From: Heterodera schachtii
Taxonomy: Eukaryota; Nematoda; Chromadorea; Rhabditida; Heteroderidae
Assembly: GCA_023374025.1 (NCBI GenBank)
Contig: SIJG01000186.1
Coordinates: 69,924-133,923 of the forward strand
Length of the DNA stretch: 64,000 bases
Direction of reading: 5' to 3'
Every line of letters begins with the position of its first letter. The first letter of the stretch is position 1. Made by a program: the position numbers and the translations under genes. This document shows positions 1-11,616 of the stretch, in pieces. Under the pieces are notes generated by a model that saw nothing but the letters and a program-made list of their open reading frames with translations, had not been told where the DNA came from and did not search any database.

Positions 1-78
1 ATTGCTTGTCGAAAATGGGTCATAAATTAAGCGGTTTCTGGCAATTCTTTAGCGAAAGGCGCCAATCTGACGACCATC

Positions 79-2173
79 TTAAGGGCCGGTCGTCTTCAGC
101 AACTCACTCTGATTGTGTTCCATTTTCTCGACCCTTTTGGCCACCTGAAAAGGCAAAACGCCACACAAAATTAGAAGTACAACAATTGGTCGGTTTAAAA
201 ATAGGTTTTTTTGGGGCTGGTGGTGCCGATAGGCGTCGTCGGGGAAAAATTGTCAGTTTTAGATCCATTTTGAGAATTTTAGCGAAATTTTGAGAGCCGC
301 GGAAAATTTTTTGGAACTTTTAATGAGCCTTTTTTCTTCTATTTGAAAGATGGGGGATTTACCTCCTTCGTCAGCTTTTCCACGGACGACTGCCGCTTTT
401 CCAGTGCGTACAACAAATGGAGCACGTGCGGGTTTCGCACAGTGTGCGCCACCACACGACGAAATTTGATGGCATTTTTATTGACTTTTTCCACCAGTTC
501 GCCAAGCTCTGTGCCGCTTTCGTTCGCTGCATTTTTCCCTTGGGCAAATGTTTTTCATTTTTTGTGAAAAAAGTGCCAACTCAGGCGAACAAAAAATAGA
601 AAGATCGAAATTTGGGAAAATAATTTAAGACCACAGGACCCTGAAAAACAGAAAAGAATCGGAGTTCTCCCCAGGCTCAGTTTTTGGGTATAAAACATTA
701 TCCGAATTGAATGAATTTGGTATAACCGATAGTCTTAAATTGGTTCGAATCGTACAGCTATGAAAGGAGTTATACCACAAAAACTGGCCCGGAGCCTAAT
801 TGACCCGACCCGTCAAAAAAATTTCCAAAAAATTTTGGGACGATGATCCGAAAGGCTTTCCTTTCTCTTCGGCCCCAAAAATTTTCAGTGAAATTTTCCA
901 AAATTATAGGCGCATTAACGAAAACTATCTTTTCTAGCCTAGTTTTAGATAAAACCACTTATTACCAAAAAATAATAATATTGTATTTCACTTTTTCATT
1001 TTTGCGCGAATTTATTTACCCAAATTTAATTTGTAAATACAGCCAAAGCATTTACCATTTGAAGCCGCCGCCTTCGTCCATTTCCTCCCGCTTTTTGCTT
1101 TCGATCGGCTTACGTTGTTCGCACATTTGGCCGATTTGGATTTGTTGCTTGTTTTGGTTGGTGGCATTTTGTCACTCCGAATTGGCTGCTGTTTAATGGC
1201 CGCGTCGTCGGTTTGTGTGCTTTTATCACTTTGCCGAATTGGTGCGCAATTGACGGCCATTTTGGCCCTACTGAAAAGGTCATTTTGAAAACCAAAGGAA
1301 GGGCGAGGAAGGCTATTTGGGTTAGCAATTTTTTCTCAAAATCATTTTGGCCAGGGGACCAGTAAACGCAACTTTTTCCTATTGAGTTCAGCGACCATGA
1401 AAACAACCATTTCGCTTTCAAAAGTCACGAATCCGGCATCCATTTGGATCAATTCCGAACTCCGGGCCCGAATTCGAACAAAAAGTCCAAAACTCAAATT
1501 TTTCGGTTTTCCATTTTTATTCTAAAAATTGTTTAAATAATCCTTTTATTTAAGCACGATGACTTTCAGTTCGTTTTCGCGTATTTAAACAAAGTTTGAA
1601 CAAAAATCAGAATTTTGAAAATTTTGGGTTTTCGACTTTTTGTTCGAATTCAAACCCAGGGTTTGGAATTGTTCGAAATAGGTTCCGGATCCGTAATCAG
1701 CGACCCAGAAAACCCTTGAAAAGATGTTTTCATGACTTTTATAACAAATAATTTTTTCTAAAAAATGGAGCGGGGGATAAACTTTGAAATTACCCGCTTT
1801 TGTCATCCGGAATTGGCTCGGGTTTGGTGGCCATGTTCGTCGGTGGAAAAATTTCGGCACTTTGGAGTTGTCCTTCATTCTTCGCCTTTTTCTTCTTTTT
1901 GTTTTTTCCCTTTTTTGCTGCTTTTTGCCCGTTGTTGTCCTTTTGGATGAGTTCACTTCCAATTTTAATGGTCATTTTGCTGTACAATGTTTTGTCTCTG
2001 TAATAAATTTGGTCGGCTGTCTTTATCACCTAAAATTTGTTTTCTTTTTTAATTCAATTACATAAAACCCATTAAATCTATGCGTTAATTGCCTGAATTA
2101 TTCCGAAATTTGGCCTGCTGATGTCATCGGGAAATTCTTTTCCAACATCAAAAGTCCTTGCTTCTGCTTGCAT
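79..2173 (-). CDS. Lysine-rich protein, 257 aa, five exons, unknown function
   Basis: I do not recognise this protein. Five exons join in phase: 2173-2093, 2029-1794, 1270-1056, 538-363 and 144-79, giving 774 nt. The start is the ATG at 2173; the first residues are MQAEARTFDVGKEFPDD. The middle is very basic, with runs such as KKGKNKKKKKAK, then a Ser/Thr/Lys-rich stretch and a helical, Glu/Lys-rich C-terminus ending in LLKTTGP, which suggests a soluble, possibly nuclear or coiled-coil protein. No signal peptide or membrane segment is seen. Intron 1 (2030-2092) has a GC donor after CAG and a normal AG acceptor. Introns 2 and 3 are long; intron 2 holds an inverted-ended repeat. The exon model is well supported by phase; the function is open. 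Confidence 0.72.
1447..1690. repeat. Inverted-ended repeat in intron 2 of the lysine-rich gene
   Basis: A stretch of about 50 bp beginning at 1447, containing AATTCGAACAAAAAGTC, recurs in inverted form up to about 1690. Related single arms lie near 8140-8200, 20785 and 36546, so this is a dispersed family. No clear target duplication was found. Confidence 0.6.
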
Positions 2174-2359
2174 TAGTTAGTCACCCAGGAAATGTTGATT
2201 ATGTAAGTAAGTGAAAAACAATTTAGGTAACTCTATGTACAGGTTTAATTAGAAGAAATGAATGTATAAGACAGGGGTCCCTCCCTGTATTTATGCGTCC
2301 ATAAAAAAAACCGATGGGGATCAACTAAACGATGCCAACTGGGCGAAGACGATTTACAC

Positions 2360-2935
2360 CAGAGATGTGATCTCAAAATTTTGAAAATCCTCATTTCAGC
2401 CGTAAAAAATCCTCATTTGCCACTAAAATACCTCAAAAAAATCCTCATTTGGCATGAAAAATCCTCATTTTTTAAAACATCATAAAATGCGTACAAAATC
2501 AGTTAACTGTCATATTTTTCGTTTGAAACAATCAAATTCATCAATTTCTTGTCATTTGTAAGCATTTTATGGAAGTCTGAGCACGAAAAATCAAAGTTGC
2601 ACTTCACTTGGGCCAATGCTTTCACTGTGTCCATGTGTAATAAAAATGATTTTGACTGAGGATTTTTCGAAAAAATGTTTAAGATTTGAAGAAAAAGTTC
2701 GAACATTTTGCCAAATATACCTAATTTTTCAAAAAATCATGCATTTTTGTCACTTTTTTATCAGAAGACCACAAAAATCCTCAAATTTCTTAAAAGACCA
2801 CAAAATTCCGCAAATCCTCAGTTTCAAAAAAATCCTTTTTGACCCTCTAAAAGACCACAAAATGAGGAAAAATCATCCTTTTTGACCCTCTAAAAGACCA
2901 CAAAATGAGGAAAAATCCTCAGATATCACATCTCT
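2360..2935. mobile_element. MITE with 9-bp target duplication
   Basis: The ends are inverted: AGAGATGTGATCT on the left and its near reverse complement on the right. The 9-mer GATTTACAC lies directly outside both ends (2351-2359 and 2936-2944). The interior consists largely of degenerate AAAATCCTCATTT copies and two copies of a unit containing AAAGACCACAAAATGAGG. A 9-bp duplication is typical of Mutator-like transposons. There is no coding capacity. Confidence 0.85.
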
Positions 2936-3174
2936 GATTTACACAGTCAATAAAACAATTTTCACTTATTGTCATTGGAATTGTGTCCATTTGTACAACA
3001 CAACTGTTAGCGCTTTATGTTTGCTGGAAAATGTAAATTTAAGTTTTTTTTAATTCATTTGGCATTTTATTTTCCGCACGTTTTTTCCATTTTAAATTTT
3101 AACATAATCAAATGTTAAATATTCCCTCAAACGGTAAAGTTTTTTAATTAAGAAAAAATAAAATTCGGTGAAAA

Positions 3175-3534
3175 ATGAGAGATCAGAGACCGGAACATTT
3201 GCCTTTTTTCTCTGAATGTGAACAGCTCCACCTGCTCGGCATGCCCTACAAAGGTCACGAAGTGTTCATGTTCGTACCTTTGTCCAAGGAACGCTTTGGG
3301 TTGGCCAAACTGTTGGCCCAATAATTGGACGGCAAAAAGAGGGACAAAGCGAAGTGCAGGGAAATAAATAAATGCGCTGTTCTTGGCATTGTGTACGCAT
3401 TCGACGGCATTGCCAACGGAGGGTTGTTGAAGATCAGCGAAGTTGTGCAGAAGGTATTCATTGAGTTGAATGGGTGTGGTGTTTGTCCAAAAATCCCATG
3501 TTGGGGTTGTTTATTTTGCATGTGCTCCGAGTAG
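3175..3534 (+). pseudogene. Serpin fragment with in-frame stop
   Basis: The plus frame gives a serpin core segment with LLGMPYKGHEVFMFVPLSKE, then an in-frame TAA at 3322-3324. The same frame continues with LGIVYAFDGIANGG and KISEVVQKVFIELN, the conserved serpin stretch that precedes the reactive-centre loop. The loop itself is missing and the frame runs into unrelated Cys-rich sequence ending at 3534. Serpins are protease inhibitors of about 370 residues; only about 100 remain here, with residues missing between the two blocks. This is best read as a truncated, broken copy. An unseen intron near the stop is possible but would not restore the lost ends. Confidence 0.75.
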
Positions 3535-4458
3535 AATTGAGCAGGAACAGAAAAAAAATGGGGCCAAAAGCCTAGGGAATGGGTGTTGGGGCGAGAGGAT
3601 GCGCGGATGAGGAGGGATGAGGAAAAGGCTTGGGGAGAGAGAGGGAACTGAAGACCGAATGCCGAGGGAAGGGCGCCACTTCCGCTCGGCGGTTGGTGAG
3701 TTCAAAAACCTATGTCCCATCCCAAAAAGACTCCGAACTTTATTTCCTTCGATGGATAAAATGGAATAAATGGAAAAAGCATAAAATGAGTGGATATATT
3801 GTGTAAAAGTTGGTCTTTAAATATCCGTGCTTGGAATAGGCGGAGCCAATTGAGAGAGAGAAATATAATAAAGTCGATAAAAGAAGAAAATAGAGAAAGG
3901 AAACAATTGCGATTTAACTGTAAATGAAAATGGATAATTGAAACAAAATGAATATGGCTTACATTCATATGTTTCAGGTGAAATTTACAAAAAGAAAATT
4001 TTTTTACTCTTTTTTACTATCATTCAATTTGTTTTAGCCACTTTTTTTAAATTAAGGAAAATTTTTGGGCCGACGCTGCCAATAGGCGCAAAAATTCGTC
4101 AATTTAGCAGCGCTTACAATATTCCGGCAGACCTCAAATAATCATCCAAAAATTTAAATTCAGTCCAAATCTAAAAAGCTATCAATTAACTAGTGTCCGA
4201 TTTAAACCTTTGGTTTTAATTTAAACATAAATCTTTAATTCTTTCAGGGCTCAAATAATTGCATTTAAATCTCCAAAACTCTGATTGAATTGTAGACGAT
4301 TAGTCACAAACTGATCAAAAAAAAAAAGAAAAAATGGTTGGGAATGTGCCATTTGATGACACACATTCAATTTGTTGCGTTGATAAAATCAATTTGTGAA
4401 TGTGAAAAATAAAAGCATAAGCAAAAAACTAGTTTTCAAATAGTGTGGGAGTAATCAG
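3535..4458. other. Intergenic, no gene seen
   Basis: A purine-rich tract (about 3590-3660) is followed by AT-rich sequence. Near 4066 one copy of the dispersed GC-rich repeat core is present (GCCAATAGGCGCAAAAATTCG type). I see no supported coding exon. Confidence 0.5.
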
Positions 4459-4848
4459 TAGGGATGTCAAAAATATGTACAAAAATTGGTCAAAATATGT
4501 ACATAAATATGTAAGAAATATACACAAAAAACCAAAATATATACCAAAAATGTTTAAAAAATATGAATGAAAATTTGCCGCAATTTTGAATTTTTTTTTG
4601 ATGATTTCCAAAAATTTCTATAAAAAATCCTCAAAATATGTAAAAAAATGTATGAAAAAGTCCAAAATATGTACCAAATATGTTAAAATCTCGAAATATG
4701 TATAAAACCCCGAAATATGTGAAAATATGTAAATAAAAGTCGCAACTTTTTTCCGCAACAAACACCAAAAAGAAAGTGTTTTTCCTACTATTTAGAACAT
4801 GGAAAGCCAGGGAAAAAATATGTATTTACATAAAATTGACATCCCTAA
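4459..4848. mobile_element. hAT-like MITE with AAATATGTAC-type interior repeats
   Basis: Left end TAGGGATGTCAAAAATATGT and right end in reverse (GACATCCCTA) form terminal inverted repeats. TAATCAG flanks both sides (4452-4458 and 4849-4855). The interior is filled with degenerate AAAATATGTA copies. A related element lies at 50267-50822. Confidence 0.8.
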
Positions 4849-5067
4849 TAATCAGTGATCAAAGGTTAACGAACGGTGCGGGGAGGAAAATGGGGCAAAA
4901 TGAAAATGAATTAATACGCATCCAACAAGGCCATACAATTGTTTAGGTCGGTATTTGTTGAAAATAAGAATAAAAGCACAAATGGAAATAAATAATAATT
5001 TAAAATATGCAAAAATATAATACTCAGTGTGAATTTGGTGAAATAAAAAAAATAATTGTTCGATTAA

Positions 5068-8000
5068 TTAGTCGCTAATTAATACGGTAACAATTGGTGC
5101 GATTCGACGGACCCTTTGGTGCAATTTTGGGCCAGCACTGTGGGAAACAATTGGGCAAAATTGTGTAGTGAACAATTTGCGAAGATTGGCGCCCGTGTTG
5201 AAAAGGCATTCGATCATTCCCATCAGTTCCACGTACCGTAGGGCACCCGGCGCGCGACCGTAATTCATCTGACGTAAAAGTTTAAAAATGAATCACAGTT
5301 TTGCAGCATGATACTTTGTCTGTCATAAAATCCAATGCAAATATATGTATTTTCCTGAATGTGTTCAAGTCATTCAGAAAACAATGAACCAAGTTACAAA
5401 TGTCAGCATTTCCGTGACATAGTTTTAGGTGCTAAAAATACATATGTATAAATTCACAAATCCTTAATTTTAGGGTTCGTTCTTCGCATTTGAAAATCAT
5501 TTTTATTTCTATCCCCTGGGGGCATGAAAATGGATTCGAAATCCAAAAACAATGACTTTCCTCGTGGTGTTAATTACCTGCAAATTACGCATTAAAAGCG
5601 AAGAATATTTTTCCGCTTCGCTGAACAACAATTTTTGTCCATGATCACTTCTTATTAAATTTGGTTCGCATTTTTGGGGGCGTGTGCTTTTTGACGGACG
5701 AAAATGAAGGAATTTAAAATTTTAGTTTTATTTTCTTTTTCTTTTAAAATTTTTATTGAAATTTAAATCATTTGGACAAATTTATGCATAAAAATTTGGC
5801 TTTTTTCCTGCCAATAATTTTTATCAGAAAACTTCTGTGCATTTACCCATGTGTGAGTAAACAATTGCCCTAACAAGCACAAATTCTTCCGTGCTCAGCT
5901 TTCTGTGGCTGAAGGGTTGTATGGCATTGCACAGCAATTGATCACCCATTTTCATGGTACTGAAATAATTGTATAACATTTTTAAATTTAAAAATTTGGT
6001 CTGGGATTTCATGCTTGATTTTTTCCAGGACAAAAGCCAAAATCCAGAATAATTGATGATTCAGGTTGCTGAAGTGTCTGACTGGACCGGATCCCTGACA
6101 AAATCTTGGCCCAGGACAGGTCTAACCTTTTTTAAAAATTTTCGGGCGGCGCCTAAGGCAACGCCTAACTCTAAGGTCACTTCTCGAAATTTATTTTAAA
6201 GGTGATGTGATGCTCACAATCAGAATCCTGATAAAAGCGAATCATGATGTCGAGATTCAAACCCTTGGCAAAACCTTCACTAATCCAATCCTGACCCGGT
6301 GTCAATCCCGAATCCCTACTTTTTCAAAACGGACTCTGGCAATAATAATTCCATTTTTACACATACATTGAATCCCCATTAAAACATGAATTTGTGATGG
6401 TATTAATGCCAATCACACCACTGCTTGGGTCGCATATGACGTCACTATTTTGTTGCACTGAGTAAAAGCCTTTGCTTAACACAACCAATGGCATCGCAAT
6501 ATTACTGTACAGGGCAATCTTTAATTTGAACTGAATTAAATTGGGGCTTTTGAGCACAGAAATGCGGGCGAAAATCCTTGACCAACTTTTTGTGGATGGC
6601 GGAGAATTTTCAAAAATTCGAAATAAAATTTCATAAAAAGCCAAAAAGGTGGGAATTTGGTACCTTATCACTGATGATGAGCTGTTCAAAGGATGGAAAG
6701 GTTTTGACAATTTTGAAAACAAATATCAAATCCATGGCGAAGTATGGTGACTTGCTAATGAAGGGTCCCAAGTGATTTATTTCAAAATTGGCTGCCCGAG
6801 GGTTATTCGGCGGATCGATCTTAAATTCAAAATTATGCGAATTCGGCACATTTTCTGCTCAGCTTCCATCAAATGTTTCACCATAATCAAATACAACAAT
6901 TGCTTTTGCCCCGGTGCCTAAAATTCACCAATAATTTAGGCGTCGGTCCATGTCCAGGTCGAGCTCTAATAATTTGTTTCTGGGAGATGAGGGCACCGAG
7001 TGGAGAGAATGGAATGTCACACGTTTGTGGCTTTTTTGTCTTAGGTTCAATCCCATTTGACAACTCACAATTTTTAAACTTATTTGCACTTTTCTCTATG
7101 TAAGAAAAAAGTAATAATATTATATTATAATTAATTCAATTTTTGATGAAAATAGTTTTATTTGCAAATCACAATTAAATTTTCTAATTTTTCCCTTCGG
7201 CGTCTGTCATTACCGCCGGACCCCTGCCTTCCCCAAAAGTTTTTTTTGAAAACAGCGCACTCCAAAAAGTGTTCTCAAAAGCAAAAAAAGGTCATCTGTA
7301 GAGCTGGGGCGAAAAAAAGGAAGTCAAAAAATTAGGGCCATGACTACAAAGTACAGCAGGGGTGTTGTTGGCCGGCCTATGGCATAAGGCAAAATGGAAA
7401 AACCCTGAAACCCGGCCCCGGTTGATTTGGTCCACCCGACTCTGACTTAGCTGACCCCGACTTTTCCCACCCCGCTGAAGTGTCGGGGCGCTAAAATACA
7501 AAGGCTCCTTAAACAGAGCAGTTTGCCCTTTTTGGAGAACCGAGTAATTAAGATCGGCATCTTTTGGTGGTTGCTGTTTGATCCGTTGTACAAATGCTAA
7601 CATTCGTTCCTCGTCGATTTTTGTGACGCAAACTCCGCGCGGATTCATTCCGACCGTTAGGCATTTGTTCAGACGACATCGCTTACACACTGCATAATCT
7701 GGCATTAATTAATATTATGATGGAAAGACATTAGCTTGTTGAAAATGTTTTGGATTTTTTTAATGGAATATTTATGTACAATCAAATGTATAATTCAGAG
7801 CAGTAAATTTAATTAAATAAGTTTATAAATTTTAATTCTAATTATTTTAATTTAAATATTTTTAGCATTTTAATCATTATTTTATTTTTTTTATTTTTTA
7901 CTTTTTTCAATTTCGCATTTCCCTCCATTAGTGCATTTGTATTCTTTCATCAACAAAATTGAACGGCGGAAGAAATGTTTGCAACCTGAGTATTGAAAGG

Positions 8001-8500
8001 GGAGACCTTAGGCTTTTCAAAATTAGATAGTGCCTAATCGGGAAAAGAGTTTGTCTAAAAGTTTTCAAGGCCATCACTGATTATGCATTTGGCATCCATT
8101 TAGACCAATTCATAATGAATTCGAATCAATGTCTAAAAATAATTTCAAAATTTCGACTTTTTTTTGTTTAAATTCGTTCGGGTCAGGGATTCGAATTGGT
8201 CGAAATGGATGTTCGGGTGTTATGTTAACCGACAAAAAAGCAAATTACCTTTGATAATTTTATGAATGTCAAAACTAATAAATGTATTAAGTAATTTTAT
8301 TTTTCAATTAATTATGTTATTTCCAATTTATTATTGATAATCAAACAATTTCATTTCTTTTAGCGTTTTATTTATTTGTTTATTTTTCATTCCTTTAAAA
8401 ATTGTTTACTTTCACAAGATTTGACGCCATAATTGCTATGTTTGCACGGTCGACTGCAAACGGAACAATTGAAGGACTGTTTAATAGAGTTGAGCTTCAT
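5068..8500 (-). CDS. Nuclear hormone receptor with DNA- and ligand-binding domains
   Basis: Exons 8500-8410, 7985-7902 and 7698 onward encode a full two-zinc-finger domain. Finger 1 is CSVCSRPCKHSNYGVKSC; the P-box region reads CESCKHFFRR; finger 2 ends CKRCRLNKCLTVGMNPRGV. Ligand-binding-domain exons follow: 6917-6850 (about), a segment ending at 6664 with KTFPSFEQLIISDK, 6530-6361, 5959-5847 (KLSTEEFVLVRAIVYSH), about 5646-5578 (LLFSEAEKYSSLLM) and 5268-5068 (PGALRYVELMGMIECLFNTG), ending at a stop. The start is the ATG at 8500, only ten codons before the first Cys. The splice after 7560, the exon around 6740 and the phase between 5847 and 5646 are unresolved, so one small exon may be missing or the gene may be damaged. 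Receptors of this type are ligand-regulated transcription factors, greatly expanded in nematodes. Confidence 0.85.
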
Positions 8501-8916
8501 CTATTAAATTTTCAAAAATAATTTTATATAAAATTAACAAAAAGCATTGAAATTATTATTATTTTTTAATATTAGAGTTGATTAGGACCGGACCGAGCCG
8601 GGAAATCTCCCGGTCTTCCCAGGTCTCGTCTCGGTTTTTGTCAAAATCCCTGGTCCCTACCAATCCAATTTTTACAATTAAAATTAGTGAAGAAAATGAA
8701 AAAAGTGAATGAAATATAAAAATATTCAATCATTATGTAATGGAGATGGTGAACAAAGAGTAATTTTACAATATTTAGTGAAGAAAATGCAAATAAAATG
8801 CGGCGCAAGAAAAGACCAAGCGAAAATTGATTTGGCAAATGAATAAAAAAAATATTTTTATTTTAGTAAGAATTTAATTTAGGTGCTAGGTCGATCCACA
8901 AAAAACTCAGTGTGGG

Positions 8917-9663
8917 CGATCCACAAAAAAACTCAGTGATCGATTGGTCATTTCCGGAAGCCTATCGCACCACTTTCGGGGCATCAAAAGTGCCTGATCC
9001 GGAACCCGGACCGGCCCGGTTAAGAATAATTTTTTGTTCACTTTTTCAAGGGCTATCTCTCAGGCCGGGTCCGGTCCTTGATCCATTCACTTGGAGCCCG
9101 TCATGGGTCGGGCACATCTGCCGGAGGGCCCTCAGCCTTTTCCCGACCCTGGCGATGTCCAACCCAAACTAAGCGTGCCGGTACCAGCGGCTTTTTTGTA
9201 CAGCTCGATGAGCTCTACAAAACGGTATCAATGGCGTCCGGCTGTGTCTACTACAAATGGAGTTGGCGAGAAGTGATGCGAAAAATTGAAAAATAAAAAA
9301 ATTTCTCGCAAATTTTCTCCATTTGTAGTAGACACAGCCGGACGCCATTGATACCGTTTTGTAGAGCTCATCGAGCTGTACAAAAAAGCCGCTGGTACCG
9401 GCAAGCTTAGCTTGGGTTAGCCATCGACAGGATCGGGGGCGAGGCTGAGAGTCCTCCGGCAGATGTGCCCGACCCATGACGGGCTCCAAGTGAATGGATC
9501 AAGGACCGGACCCGGCCTGAGAGATAGCCCTTGAAAAAGTGAACAAAAAATTATTCTTAACCGGGCCGGTCCGGATTCTGGATCAGGCACTTTTGATGCC
9601 CCGAAAGTGGTGCGATAGGCTTCCGGAAAATGACCAATCGATCACTGAGTTTTTTGTGGATCG
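8917..9663. mobile_element. Foldback element, arms about 370 bp
   Basis: The right half is an almost exact reverse complement of the left half, from CGATCCACAAAAAAACTCAG at 8917 to its complement ending at 9663, with the centre near 9290. The arms are GC-richer than their surroundings. A partial duplicate of the left tip (GATCCACAAAAAACTCAG) lies just outside at 8893-8910. No protein family is visible; long open frames in both orientations are by-products of the palindrome. Confidence 0.88.
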
Positions 9664-10162
9664 GCTCAGCATGTTTAATTTATATTGAAACATTTTGGCA
9701 TTGTAAAATACCGGTAAAATGATCAACTATTTTTAACGATTCATTCTCGATCTTTGCTGCGCGTTCCTTGGCATCCGAAATTCAAAAATAATACGCGAAA
9801 ATTTCAAAAACTGTGGAAAAATGCGTGTAATTTTGTTGGCCTTTTTCCATAAAAAAAAAGTAAAAATCATTAAGAAGCAATAAGTAAATGTAATCAATAC
9901 TTTCATTGATATTTTATGTGAAATAAGGTGAATTGGCAATTTTTCAAAAAAAAAACGCCAAAATAATTACGAAAATATGAAAAAAGGCAAATATGTGAAA
10001 AACCCATCATGATAATTGGCAGAAAGAATTAATTTATTTTATTTAATAAAAAGTATTTTGGTTATTTTGTTGTTGCAAAAATGAATTTTTATTTATTAAT
10101 ATTAAATTAATTGAAATGCATAATTAATTAATTTGGCTAATTAAATACTTTATTATCCGTCT
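9664..10162. other. AT-rich intergenic, no gene seen
   Basis: Very AT-rich sequence with homopolymer runs. I see no exon with supportable composition and no repeat with clear boundaries. Confidence 0.5.
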
Positions 10163-10380
10163 TCACTTTGACCATCCGTTGTTCTTTTTTTCGACATTTT
10201 TCACCAATTCGTCCCGGCATTTGATAATGCACACCAACAGAAGAGTCCCGGGCTGTTCATCTGCGCACCCGCAACTTTCGCCTGCTTTTGGTGGTCCAAT
10301 GCTTCTGCTGCTGCTGTCCACCAATAATAAGTTTAATTCATTGGCGCCAAAAAGGAACAAAACGAAGAGAAAAGGGGCAA
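10163..10380 (-). CDS. Putative terminal exon, Cys-containing, unknown
   Basis: A minus frame ending at 10163 reads LVDSSSRSIGPPKAGESCGC, then ADEQPGTLLLVCIIKC, and ends NNGWSK. The composition looks coding and an AG acceptor is available near 10386. Upstream exons are uncertain: the candidate exons at 10987-11266 can reach it in one of two readings. I cannot assign a family. Confidence 0.4.
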
Positions 10381-10780
10381 AAACCCTAAAAAATAGTAAA
10401 AAACAATTAAAAATAAATTTAATTTGATTATTTCCTGTTGTAATATATCAATAGGAATTCAGAATTGAAATGCGGGAAAAACGAATTTTGCTTTCCAAAA
10501 ATTTTAATTTAAAAATAAAATTAATATTTTTATTACTTTCATTGAAAATTACCAAAATGATAACATCAACAAATTTTGTAGTAATTATCCAAACAGCAAA
10601 AAAAGCACAAAATTATGTTAAACTTCCTAAAGACTATAATATTGTTAATTTTAATCTGTAAAGTAATGATTGCGCATTGCATTTTGACGATTTTAATTGA
10701 TCAATGATGAACAAATGAATGAATTAATGAATGATTTTGTTTTCTCTTAATTTAGCGAATGCAGCAAATCATAATAAGGC

Positions 10781-10874
10781 GATTTTGATTAATTTGTAAA
10801 TAAGTTGATGACTGAAACCAAAATTATCTGTGCCTCTTATCGGAAACCAAAAAGCCGAGAAATTATTAAATAAA
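10781..10874 (-). repeat. Conserved ~95-nt segment, copy 1 (possible ncRNA)
   Basis: Read on the minus strand, this segment matches 27940-28049 with few changes, including CTCGGCTTTTTGG, CAGATAATTTTGGTTTC and GTCATCAACTTATTTAC. There is no reading frame. ATAATTTTGG resembles an Sm-type site, but this is not proof of a small RNA. Confidence 0.55.
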
Positions 10875-10986
10875 AATGCATAAAACATTTATTAATTTTA
10901 TAAAAGTAATTAATTAGTAATCAATACAAATTGGTTTGAAATTCATAATACTCAATTTTATCCTCCTCATTTTGCGTGAATCTCAC

Positions 10987-11266
10987 CACACATGTGAATT
11001 TTTCTTGAGCAGAGAATCCATCAAAATAGGCAAATTTATGGGCCAATGGCGACAAATTTTGCGAGGAATGGAACATCTGAAGGGGCAAATCAAAAAAATA
11101 ATTAAAAAAGAAATTAAAAATTGAATTTTAAAATGATTTCCTCCACCTGACAAAGAGTGCCCTCAACAAATTGCCGACGGTGCCAAGCGAAAGAAGGCAC
11201 AAATAAGCGGACAATTGGAATTGCATGATGCAAAAAGATTGATGCGCTTTTGTATTTCTCAATTAG
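10987..11266 (-). CDS. Two putative exons, ambiguous frame
   Basis: Candidate exons 11266-11147 and 11076-10987 have clean AG acceptors and GT donors. In one frame the first exon contains a signal-peptide-like start, MQFQLSAYLCLLSLGT. In the other frame both exons stay open and the second reads MFHSSQNLSPLAHKFAYFDG. Codon use favours the first frame in exon one and the second frame in exon two, so I cannot decide. They may be the 3' end of the F-box gene at 11617-12647 or a separate small secreted gene. Confidence 0.35.
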
Positions 11267-11616
11267 CTAAATTTTGGAAAATCATTGAAAAATAAACCTC
11301 CCAAAATTAGCGAATTATTTAGTGAGGCTTAAGCCTCGAGAGAGTCTCAAGTCTTGGTAAACATTAAATAACATTATGGGTTTTATTAAAACAAACAAAT
11401 CCAGCTTAGTCAATTTCACATCAAAGCATTTTACAAATGTTTTTAATTAAAATTCAACCTTATTTTTATAAAATTAATTTAAATCAAATAATAAACAATT
11501 AAACATTAATTAGAAATTTTCTTAGAAAAGACTCGACTTTCGGTAATTATTCGGTCTTATTCCTCAATAATTTTTTTTTGTTTTTTTGCATTTTAATATG
11601 TTTTTTACCCACTCAC

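Noticed and set aside
8912..9489. Overlapping open frames with mirrored protein sequence
   Set aside because: They are the two arms of a palindrome read in each direction; no conserved family.
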